Shown one piece after another: positions 56,291-63,736 of a stretch of 64,000 nt of DNA. The notes below the pieces were generated by a model. It worked only from the letters and a program-made list of their open reading frames with translations, was not told the origin of the DNA and made no database searches. A program made the position numbers and the translations under genes. Origin of the DNA: Streptomyces sp. P9-A4 (lineage in GTDB: Bacteria > Actinomycetota > Actinomycetes > Streptomycetales > Streptomycetaceae). Within the stretch, counting starts at the first letter, position 1. Each line of letters opens with the position of its first letter. The stretch is taken from the NCBI RefSeq assembly GCF_036634195.1, contig NZ_JAZIFY010000002.1, positions 628,932-692,931 on the forward strand, in the 5' to 3' direction.

Positions 56291-57214
56291 ATGGACCCGC
56301 TTGCACGATTCGTGGACGACGAGCAGGTGTTTCACCGCACCCTGTGGCGCCGCACACCCGCCGTACTGCACCCCCGCACACCCCCGATGGAGACACTGAC
56401 GGTCGCCGAGCTGGACAGGATCCTGGACGCGGGGCTCCTCACCACCCCCTACGCGACGCTTGTGCGCGAGGACGGCCCTGTACCGGAGGAGCGTTACTGC
56501 TTCCCCCGTGTCGTCCAGGGCGGGATCGACAACCGTTACGTGGATGCCGGGGCGGTGCGCCGGCTGATCGGCGAGGAAGGAGCCGTGCTCCTTCTGCGGT
56601 ACGTCGACCAGTGGCACGCCGGTGTACGGGAACTGGCCGATGGGCTCGCAGAGTGCTTTCAACGCCAGGTGGAGGCGTTCTTCTTCCTCACCCCGCCGGG
56701 GACCCGGGGCCGTCCTGTGCACCGCGTCGACGCCGACGTACTGGCCGTGCAGATACACGGCTCGGAGCGGTGGCGTGTGTATCCGGGGCCGCTCGACGGG
56801 AACTGGCAGCCCGAGCGCGTGGACGGCGACCCGGGCGATCCGCTGCTGGACGTGGTTCTGCGTCAGGGCGAAGTCCTCTACGTACCGAGAGGGTTCGCGT
56901 ATGCGGCCGAAGCCACCGGGGGGAGCGCCTCCGCTCACCTCTCGTTCACGGTCCACGAGGCCGGTTCCGCCCACTTGTACGCCGTTCTTGAGGCACTCTT
57001 GATGGACGGCGACGGTTTGCCCGCCCGGCCCAACGATGACGCAGCGCTGTCCGGAGCCGCGAGCGACCTCATCGCACACTGCCGCCGCACACTCGCCGGC
57101 CTCACGCCGGAAGAGCTGGTGCATCTGGCCCGGGGCGCGATGCGCCGCGAACAGCACCCCGTCGGCGGCACGTTGAGCGCACTGCTGGATGACCCGGTCG
57201 TGAGCGCGAGGTAG
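56291..57214 (+). CDS. JmjC-domain paralogue with altered metal site
   Basis: 307 aa, clearly a duplicate of the preceding gene (shared YVDQWH, VEAFFFL, GEVLYVPRGFA, SAHL). The metal motif reads H144-R-V146 in place of HxD, with an Asp one residue later (D147), and the GFAH of the first copy is GFAY here; distal H216 remains. It may be catalytically dead and act as a partner, or use D147. ATG 56291 follows GGAGAGG at 6 nt; an in-frame ATG at 56270 is an alternative. It lies 34 bp after its paralogue. Confidence 0.78.
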   Translation: MDPLARFVDDEQVFHRTLWRRTPAVLHPRTPPMETLTVAELDRILDAGLLTTPYATLVREDGPVPEERYCFPRVVQGGIDNRYVDAGAVRRLIGEEGAVLLLRYVDQWHAGVRELADGLAECFQRQVEAFFFLTPPGTRGRPVHRVDADVLAVQIHGSERWRVYPGPLDGNWQPERVDGDPGDPLLDVVLRQGEVLYVPRGFAYAAEATGGSASAHLSFTVHEAGSAHLYAVLEALLMDGDGLPARPNDDAALSGAASDLIAHCRRTLAGLTPEELVHLARGAMRREQHPVGGTLSALLDDPVVSAR

Positions 57215-57714
57215 GCGCGGAGACGGAGGCGTTGGCCTGGTCGGGTTCGGCTTCACTGCGGGTTTGCCCTCGACCCACTCGAAGCAGGCACAAGGATCCC
57301 CCGGTCCCTCGGAGGGGTTCTGCGTCCACGTGGCGATGTCCGCGCGCAGCCGCTTCTGGGTCCTGGCACGGGAGATCTCGGAGAGATCGGGCAGGACATC
57401 GGGCGCCGCCCAAGCGGTTCGCCCGCTCCGGCGGCGCGGGCTGCTTCTTCCCTGACTCGGACTGGCCGGATCCGCTCCCAGTCGCGGGGACCGGAGCTCA
57501 GCCCGCTGTGTCCGGATCCCCGTGCCGGCGCGGAACGAACCCCGCGTCGGCACAGCCGGGACGCCGGTTCCCGGCCTGCCTGATCAGGGCGTCGCCGGGG
57601 GCCGTCACAGCCTGCGGGCCCGCGGCTTCGCCCGGCCCTGAGCCGCCCGGTTCGCTCCTGCCCACGCGGCCCGTGCCTCGGGCCGACCGGATGAGCGAGC
57701 CGAGCCGCGTCCGC

Positions 57715-57870
57715 GACCGCACCCCAGCTTGCGGTACTCCCGTGTCAGCACGCCCTCGACGGTCTTGGCGCTCGGGAACATCCGCGCCGCCACCTCGCGG
57801 TTGGTAGCCCCATCGCCGACGAACACCGCGATCCGTTCCTCTGCCGATGTCAGTGCCGAGAACAGGCGTC
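57715..57870 (-). pseudogene. LuxR-type HTH remnant
   Basis: LTSAEERIAVFVGDGATNRE, VAARMFPSAKTVEG and LTREYRKLG form a complete LuxR helix-turn-helix, but no receiver or ATPase domain precedes it and the C-terminus runs on into low-complexity sequence. It is a fragment of a larger regulator. Confidence 0.7.
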
Positions 57871-58000
57871 GGCCGCACACCGCACCGGCTGCGGCGCTGC
57901 GAGGGGCGGCGAAGCCGTCCCTCGCGGCGCCGGACGGAACGTCGGAGACATCGCCGGGCGAACCTCCTTCAGACACCAGCCACGAGGAGGAAATCCCAGG

Positions 58001-58173
58001 TCAGCGCACTCGCCCCCGCGCCTTCAGCTGGGTCGGCGGGACCTCCGGGGCGTCCAGCCGCTCGCCCTCGTAGCCCTTCACCTCGCCGAAGCGGGCCCCC
58101 CGCATCCACTCCTCCCTCGCTTCGCGGATCTCCTCGTCCGTGCGGCCCACGAAGTTCCACCACCACTTTATCC
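58001..58173 (-). pseudogene. pirin-family C-terminal remnant
   Basis: WWWNFVGRTDEEIREAREEW, then RFGEVKGYEGERLDAPEVPP, is the C-terminal end of pirin-family cupins, with its own stop at 58001. The rest of the gene is missing upstream. Confidence 0.8.
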
Positions 58174-58215
58174 GTCAGCGTTTCCGCAGGTCAGAGGCGT
58201 CCTAGTCCATCAAAG

Positions 58216-58500
58216 TCAGCAAAAGTCAGCATTGGAGTGCCAGGACGTCCGGGGGCGGCGCGACGCCCAGGTGAGAGCCGAAGGACTCGCCCGACAACTC
58301 GAGCGGGGGGGCGAGGACGGCCGCCTCCAGGAGCGACTTGGCCATGTGGTGGCCCGTCGTCCTGGTTGCGGACGGCACGTACGGCGTCGGCGGGCAGGTC
58401 GAAGGTATACGGCCCTTCGGGCAGGGTCAGGCCCCAGGCGGTCAGGACGCGGTCGGACTCGTCGCCGCCGTTCCACCACGTTCAGGCCAAGATGTCCGCC
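58216..58500 (-). pseudogene. decayed coding sequence, family unassigned
   Basis: Two minus-strand frames read as protein in succession: DRVLTAWGLTLPEGPYTFDL with PADAVRAVRNQDD, then HMAKSLLEAAVLAPPLELSG with ESFGSHLGVAPPPDVL and a stop. One frameshift joins them. I do not recognise the family. Confidence 0.4.
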
Positions 58501-58584
58501 GTGCGTTTTCGGACGGCCGCGCTTGCGCAGCCTTCAGCGCAGCACCAGTGAGTAGTCAATCGCTGTACCCAGGGGGATGTCACC

Positions 58585-59079
58585 GTGCCGACTGAGCCGA
58601 CCGAAACAGCGTGGAAGATCCAGTCCGCCGTCGCGGATGCGACGGCCAAGGCGGACTCGAAAGCCGCGCTCGCCTTGACCCTGCAGTCCACCACGCTGGC
58701 CGTACTGAGTCTGCTGGCGAGTTCCCGGCGGGCAGCGGGCGGGTTCGAGTCCGCTGCGTCGCAGACGCTTTTGTGGCTCGGTGTCGTACTCATCATGGCG
58801 GGTGTCTGTTGTGCCGCGTCGGCTGTTTCTCCCCGGCTCGGCAAAGAGCGGCGAGGGCCAGAACCGGATGGCGACTTCCTGTACTTCGGACACCTGCGGC
58901 TCATGGAACCCGCCGCATTGGAAGGCGTGCTGCGCAACACAGACCCACTGCCCTCGCTTACCCGACAGGTGGTGGTGATGAGCGAGATCGCCTGGGCCAA
59001 ACACCGCCGGGTGCAGTGCTCTCTCGTCCTGTCAGTCGCGGGCTGCGGCTGCTTCGCCGTGGCCACCGCCTTCGCGTGA
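58585..59079 (+). CDS. Pycsar-type membrane effector (PycTM / DUF5706-like)
   Basis: 164 aa. Layout of Pycsar effector membrane proteins: the N-terminal TAKADSKAALALTLQ helix runs into TM1 (about 28-48), TM2 about 60-82, the cytosolic block DGDFLYFGHLRLMEPAALEG, the conserved QVVVMSEIAWAKHRRV helix, and a final TM (143-164). In the Pycsar family such proteins disrupt the membrane when a cyclic nucleotide appears. The GTG at 58585 follows AGGGGGA. It heads a same-strand operon with a cyclic-nucleotide sensor and a cyclase-like gene. Confidence 0.8.
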   Translation: MPTEPTETAWKIQSAVADATAKADSKAALALTLQSTTLAVLSLLASSRRAAGGFESAASQTLLWLGVVLIMAGVCCAASAVSPRLGKERRGPEPDGDFLYFGHLRLMEPAALEGVLRNTDPLPSLTRQVVVMSEIAWAKHRRVQCSLVLSVAGCGCFAVATAFA

Positions 59080-59097
59080 GGGCGAGGAGGTGTCACG

Positions 59098-59802
59098 GTG
59101 AACTTCCTTTCCCTCGTGTCTCCTGAGGTATGGCGCGACTTGCTCGAACGCGGGCATCGGCGCACCTACCGGAGCCAGGCGGTGCTCCTTTCACAGGGCG
59201 AGTCGCCCGACGGTGTGATCGCGCTGGTCGACGGTCTCGTCAAGGTAGTGCAGGGCAATGAGGCTGGGGACAGTTTGACATTGATGCTCCGCGGCCCCGG
59301 CGAGGTCCTCGGTGAGATGGGTGTGCTGCTCGACCGGCCGCGTTCGGCGACCGTGACAGCGGTACGCCCCTGCACGGGTGTCGTCATGGCTGCGCACGCC
59401 TTCCGCGGATATGTGGCCCGGCATCGCCTGGAGCCTGTCGTGTACCGGCTCAGCGTGGACCGACTGAACACTCAGGAGCGTCTGCGCGCCGACCTTGTTC
59501 ACCTGCCGCCGCCGGCCCGCCTGGCACGGGTGGTCGTTCATCTCGCGGACGAGGTGGGGCACCGTGATGGGACTGGCGGTGTCGTCGTCGAACTCGGCAT
59601 ACCCAGGGAGGATTTGGCCACGATGGCGGGCATGAGCCGGTCATCGGCATTTGCCGCCCTCGCGCGTCTCCAGTCCGACGGCATTGTCACGCTCGGCCGT
59701 CGGCGGCTCGTTGTCAGAGATCCTGCCCTGCTGAGGGCCGCAGCCCAGGACGATGGGGTGGGTGACGGCGACCGACCGCCGCGCGGAGCTCCTGTGATGT
59801 GA
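59098..59802 (+). CDS. Crp/Fnr-family cyclic-nucleotide-binding transcriptional regulator
   Basis: 234 aa. An N-terminal cNMP-binding beta-roll with an intact phosphate-binding cassette, GEVLGEMGVLLDRPRSATV (GE and RSA present), a dimer helix, and a C-terminal winged helix (LGIPREDLATMAGMSRSSAF, LQSDGIVTLGRRRLVV). It should bind a cyclic nucleotide and DNA. The GTG at 59098 has GAGGAGG upstream, 18 bp after the effector. The gap after it holds a 20-bp palindrome, a possible target. Confidence 0.9.
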   Translation: MNFLSLVSPEVWRDLLERGHRRTYRSQAVLLSQGESPDGVIALVDGLVKVVQGNEAGDSLTLMLRGPGEVLGEMGVLLDRPRSATVTAVRPCTGVVMAAHAFRGYVARHRLEPVVYRLSVDRLNTQERLRADLVHLPPPARLARVVVHLADEVGHRDGTGGVVVELGIPREDLATMAGMSRSSAFAALARLQSDGIVTLGRRRLVVRDPALLRAAAQDDGVGDGDRPPRGAPVM

Positions 59803-59818
59803 CGTGCGGCACGCCCGT

Positions 59819-59838
59819 ACCGTCCAGCGCTGGACGGT
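59819..59838. promoter_or_regulatory. 20-bp perfect palindrome before cyclase gene
   Basis: ACCGTCCAGCGCTGGACGGT is its own reverse complement, 16 bp after the crp-like stop and 74 bp before the cyclase start. It fits a Crp-family dimer operator. Confidence 0.55.
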
Positions 59839-59866
59839 CGGCTCCCCGCTCCTCGAACAGGCTGGT

Positions 59867-59895
59867 GCTCTCCCCGCCGCATGGGCGGGGAGAGC
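59867..59895 (+). promoter_or_regulatory. 12-bp stem-loop just before cyclase ribosome site
   Basis: GCTCTCCCCGCC - GCATG - GGCGGGGAGAGC is a perfect stem ending 17 bp before ATG 59913. It may be an attenuator or protect the downstream mRNA. Confidence 0.5.
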
Positions 59896-59912
59896 TACGA
59901 GAGGAGCGGCGC

Positions 59913-60695
59913 ATGCTGCCGTCATGGGAGCCCTTGTGGCCCTACCGGGCCGTGCTGGCCGTCGACGCCAGGGACTTCGGATCACTCGACAGCAAAGGGA
60001 TGCAGCGAGTCAACGCCGACATCCCACCTCTGCTGGCCCAGGCGCTGAGCGCCAGCAACGTCAGCGCGCATTGGGAACGGCGCGTGTTCGGCCAGCACAC
60101 GGGCGACGGTTACGTCGCCGGCATGGACCCCGAGGTCTTGCCCGCCCTGGTGGGGCACTTCCCCGACGCACTGCGCCAGGCGCTCTCCCGTCGGCGAGCC
60201 GAGAAGCCGCACCTCAAGCCCCTGCAGCTGCGGGTCAGCATCCACGTCGGCCCGTTGCCTCAGAGTGGTCTGGGCGTGCCCATGGTGCACACCCACCGGC
60301 TCCTGGACGACAAGGCGCTGCGGGCGGTGCTCGAGCGCGGACATCCCGAGATCACCAACACCGCCGTGATCGTCTCCCAACGGGTGTACGAGGACGTCTT
60401 CGACAGCGGCTGCGTCAACGACGACGTACTGCCGGCGCACTTCCACCGGCATCTGGTGAGGGTGAAGAAGTTCGAGCAGCCGGCCTATCTGCACCTTCCC
60501 GGTTTTGACTGGGGGCTTGCGGATCCGGACATCTTCGAGCCGTCCGCTGCGGCGGCAGATGAGGAGGAGCCGGGGTCTGGGGCGCTTGTGGCGTCGGCTC
60601 CCACGGCTCCGGCAGGTCCCGGTGCGGTGAACTTCCACCAGTACGGCGAGCACGGCAAGCAGGGCTACAACTTCTACGACGAGCGGGGGCGGTAA
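59913..60695 (+). CDS. class III nucleotide cyclase-like protein with FHQYG tail
   Basis: 260 aa. YRAVLAVDARDFGSLD (D18, D21), FGQHTGDGYVAGM (D65) and LQLRVSIHVGPLPQSG correspond to the two metal-Asp strands and the G(I/V)H-G loop of class III adenylate/guanylate cyclases, the fold also used by PycC pyrimidine cyclases. A C-terminal Ala/Pro/Glu linker (about 210-238) ends in NFHQYGEHGKQGYNFYDE. It is inferred to make the signal read by the Crp protein and the PycTM effector. ATG 59913 follows AGAGGAG. The stop overlaps the next start (TAATG). Confidence 0.72.
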   Translation: MLPSWEPLWPYRAVLAVDARDFGSLDSKGMQRVNADIPPLLAQALSASNVSAHWERRVFGQHTGDGYVAGMDPEVLPALVGHFPDALRQALSRRRAEKPHLKPLQLRVSIHVGPLPQSGLGVPMVHTHRLLDDKALRAVLERGHPEITNTAVIVSQRVYEDVFDSGCVNDDVLPAHFHRHLVRVKKFEQPAYLHLPGFDWGLADPDIFEPSAAAADEEEPGSGALVASAPTAPAGPGAVNFHQYGEHGKQGYNFYDERGR

Positions 60696-62713
60696 TGAGC
60701 GACCGCAGCAGCGAAGCACCCGACCCGACGTACCACGGAATCAATCCGGTGAGGCCCCAGGTGTACGAGGATCCGGCCGACGCGCCGCCATCGAACGCGT
60801 CGGAGTTCCACCAATACGGCGATCACAGCGTCCAGGCGGTCCACTACGCCGTACACCTGAACGGCGACTACGTCCAGACTCTGCCCATCGACGGCAGCGA
60901 CCTCGCCTACCGTGCGAGCGAAGACGGGCGCTTCGTCGAACCGCGGGATCCGAACCGTCTGCTCGACGCGGCCAAGATCCTCGAAGCGCACGGCGTCGTG
61001 GTGCTGTGCGCGTCCGCCGGCAGCGGCCGGCGGACCGCAGCGGTGCGACTCCTGCGCCAAACGGCGGGACCGCAGGAGCCGGAGCTGTTCGACCTGGAAC
61101 CGGAGTGGACCAAGCCCGGCACCCAGTGCCTGCCGGTGCGCTCGGCGACGGGCTACCTGCTCGACCTCTCCGACCTCCCGGACGAGCCGCCCGCCCGCTT
61201 CGGCCAAGACCTGGTCCATCATGGAGCCGCACTGCGCAAACAGAGGTCTTTCCTGGTCGTGCTCGCCACCCCAGACGACTGGCAGGGCGCATGGGCCGAC
61301 GCCACCGGCGACATCACGGTACGGCTGGAGTCCCCCAGTGCGCGGCGCCTTGTCGAGACCGAGCTCGACGCGCACGGTCACGCAGACCGGGTGGCCTGGC
61401 TGACGGACGAAAAACTCTCCCCGATCTGGGAAGCCGACCCCTCCGCCCGTGACGCGTGCCGGCTGGCCGGACTCATCGGTGCGGTGAGCGACAGGGAGCA
61501 GCTCAAGGAAGCCGTGGACCGTTTCGGGGACTGGCACACCACGGTAGAGAAGCTGCTCAACAAGCGCGGTGCCGTGGACGGCAGCCCGTCGTTGCTGTCC
61601 ACTCGGGTCACGGTGTGGGCCGGAGCGCTGCTCGACGGAGGGCGGCGCGGTTCCCTCGTCCGCGCGTCCGACGACCTGCTCGCCTCGTTGGGTCAGGCCC
61701 GAGGGCCGGCCGACGTACTCACCGACGCGACGTCGTCCCGTCGACTCCAAGCAGCCGGAATCGAGCCCGTCGGCGACCGCGCCCACCACGACCGCAGCTG
61801 TCAGGGGTTGCCCGCCGCCATCCTGCGTCACCTTTGGGAGGAGTTCCCCACCCAACACGACCTGCTGACGAGGTGGGCGGTCGGTGTCGCCGCGAATCGG
61901 TCCGTACCGGAGGACGACGCCCGACTGGCAAGCGAGGCCCTCCTGCGCCTGGCAGTGCGTCAGCACGACAGGCACGTGCTCGATGCTCTCGCAACGGGAC
62001 TCACAGGCTCTCGGCGAATCTTGGCCGTCGAGGCGCTCACAAAGGCCGCGACCGACGCCGAACTCGGCCGCTACGTCCGCGACCGCCTCCTCAACTGGGC
62101 GGAGTCCAACAACGCGGAGAAGGTCGATCTGGTCGTCGACGTCTGCGGCGGCCCCTGGGGCCTGGAGCAGCCGGCGCTCGCCCTGACCCGCCTGGGCAAG
62201 GCCGCGGGCGGGAAGGATTTCGGCGCCGAGAAGCTGGTCGATGCCTTCCGGGAGCTAGTCCGGCACTCTCCTGGCCTCGTGGACAAGACGGTCGTGCAGT
62301 GGCTGAAGAAGCACGGGACCGAGGCCAGCGGAAAGGCGCACCGCCAAGCGTTGGGATCCTTCCTGGCACTCGTCTCCAGTGACACGGGCACGGACCTGGT
62401 CCTCGCCTCGGCCGGCGACCCGTCCAGCAGGGAGCACTTCGTCCATGCCTGGCAGACGCTGCTCACCACCAACGACGCCGTGGAGGCCGTGCTCAACCAG
62501 CTCACCCGCTGGCAAGAGCGGTTCGAGCACGACGCAGACCAGAGGGACGCGGTAACCGCCCTGCTGGCTGAGGTCTTCGCCCCGCCGCGGCTGCGGTTGC
62601 GGCTCGACCGGCTCTTGGTGGCAGAGGGAGCGGTGGTCCGGCCGTTCTGGCGGGACATCCTCGGCCACGCCATGCAGCACTACAGCCTCGTCCGGAAAGC
62701 GTCGGAGGCATGA
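60695..62713 (+). CDS. large P-loop-containing protein with FHQYG motif
   Basis: 672 aa, no known full-length family. The N-terminus has SEFHQYGDHSVQAVHYAVHL (36-55), matching the tail motif of the cyclase-like protein. HGVVVLCASAGSGRRTAAVR (99-118) is a P-loop in the style of STAND NTPases, with LVVLATPDDWQGAW as a later strand. The C-terminal half (about 340-670) is all helical and repeat-like, fit for ligand or protein sensing. It may be the sensor or scaffold of the system. It overlaps neighbours at both ends (TAATG, ATGA). Confidence 0.75.
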   Translation: MSDRSSEAPDPTYHGINPVRPQVYEDPADAPPSNASEFHQYGDHSVQAVHYAVHLNGDYVQTLPIDGSDLAYRASEDGRFVEPRDPNRLLDAAKILEAHGVVVLCASAGSGRRTAAVRLLRQTAGPQEPELFDLEPEWTKPGTQCLPVRSATGYLLDLSDLPDEPPARFGQDLVHHGAALRKQRSFLVVLATPDDWQGAWADATGDITVRLESPSARRLVETELDAHGHADRVAWLTDEKLSPIWEADPSARDACRLAGLIGAVSDREQLKEAVDRFGDWHTTVEKLLNKRGAVDGSPSLLSTRVTVWAGALLDGGRRGSLVRASDDLLASLGQARGPADVLTDATSSRRLQAAGIEPVGDRAHHDRSCQGLPAAILRHLWEEFPTQHDLLTRWAVGVAANRSVPEDDARLASEALLRLAVRQHDRHVLDALATGLTGSRRILAVEALTKAATDAELGRYVRDRLLNWAESNNAEKVDLVVDVCGGPWGLEQPALALTRLGKAAGGKDFGAEKLVDAFRELVRHSPGLVDKTVVQWLKKHGTEASGKAHRQALGSFLALVSSDTGTDLVLASAGDPSSREHFVHAWQTLLTTNDAVEAVLNQLTRWQERFEHDADQRDAVTALLAEVFAPPRLRLRLDRLLVAEGAVVRPFWRDILGHAMQHYSLVRKASEA

Positions 62714-63486
62714 CCGAGCGTCCCGGTCCCTGGTGGAGACGGCGGGTCGGCCGGTTCAAGGCGTACTGGCCCACCTGCCTGCCAGGCGTCCGCTTCCTGG
62801 CGCATGGCACTCTCACCCATCTGGTCCCTCACCGGGCGACCGGGACCTACCACGCGACCACCGCACGAGCGGCGGCCCGTCTGGCCCTGGACGAACTCGG
62901 CCGCGGCATCGCCGGGAGGCATCGGCCCGAAGAACTGGAATGCGCTCAGCAGAGGCTCACCCTGGCGGTCTCGGCGTGGCACAGCCCCGACAGCCATCCC
63001 GGCCTCTGGCTCAGGGCACGACTCACCCTGCTGCTCCCCCAACAGGACGCCGAGCGAGCCCAAAGGCACCAGAATGCCCTGCGCGAGGTTGAACTCCGTC
63101 TCGCGCAGGACCGGTTGCGACGGCGAGAGCTGGCTCGGACCGTGTGCACCGACCGTGACAGCGCCCGCCTGTGGTGGCTGGAGCGACATCTGGACGACCT
63201 GTCGGCCCTCAACTGGGCATCATTCAGGGACACGATCCTGCCCTTGGTGGGGGCGTCGGTCACCGAGCACACGCAAGCCGAGCGGCTCGCCCACTCCCTC
63301 CTCTACGTCTGGGAGCGATTGGACGACGTGCCGGGACGGCAGGCGCGGTTCATGGCCACGACCCGCACGCTCTTCGAGCAGATGGGTTGGTCCGACGGAT
63401 TCCCCTGGCCATCGCCGTCCGGCGACCCAGAGTCCGTGGCTCCGTCCCCAGCAACCGTCCCCTACGCAACGGAGGACGAGCAGTGA
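62710..63486 (+). CDS. helical protein of unknown function, operon member
   Basis: 258 aa. The N-terminal stretch GRFKAYWPTCLPGVRFLAHG may contact the membrane; the middle is strongly helical and Arg/Leu-rich (QNALREVELRLAQDRLRRRE, coiled-coil-like), the end is Pro/Ser-rich. No enzyme motif. It starts inside the stop of the P-loop gene (ATGA) and overlaps the next ORF (GTGA), so it belongs to the same system. Confidence 0.7.
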   Translation: MTERPGPWWRRRVGRFKAYWPTCLPGVRFLAHGTLTHLVPHRATGTYHATTARAAARLALDELGRGIAGRHRPEELECAQQRLTLAVSAWHSPDSHPGLWLRARLTLLLPQQDAERAQRHQNALREVELRLAQDRLRRRELARTVCTDRDSARLWWLERHLDDLSALNWASFRDTILPLVGASVTEHTQAERLAHSLLYVWERLDDVPGRQARFMATTRTLFEQMGWSDGFPWPSPSGDPESVAPSPATVPYATEDEQ

Positions 63487-63677
63487 AGACCTTCCTACTG
63501 CGCTGGCTGCTCGATCCGCTCACCAGTCTGCTCGCCCTCCGCCTGTGGTACCGGGAGCGCAGCCGCAGGTCGTACGACGCGGCGTGGCGACTGGCCAGGG
63601 TCATGCGCTACCCGGACGAGCTCCTGTACCGTGTTCACGGCCACCGCCCAGACGATCCTGGAGGCCTGCTTCCCTGA
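63483..63677 (+). CDS. 64-aa protein closing the operon
   Basis: GTG 63483 overlaps the preceding stop. MKTFLLRWLLDPLTSLLALR is an amphipathic or membrane-touching start, followed by a basic WYRERSRRSYDAAWRLARVM segment. No family recognised. It is probably co-translated with the 258-aa protein. Confidence 0.6.
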   Translation: MKTFLLRWLLDPLTSLLALRLWYRERSRRSYDAAWRLARVMRYPDELLYRVHGHRPDDPGGLLP

Positions 63678-63699
63678 TCACAGGGCGGTGCTGTCCTCC

Positions 63700-63731
63700 A
63701 TCGCTGGGACCGGCGCACCGATCCCAGCGAT
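63700..63731. terminator. bidirectional terminator between convergent genes
   Basis: ATCGCTGGGACCGG / CCGATCCCAGCGAT inverted repeat with one mismatch and a 4-nt loop. It lies 23 bp after the + operon and reaches to 6 bp from the stop of the minus-strand gene. Confidence 0.75.
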
Positions 63732-63736
63732 CGCAC

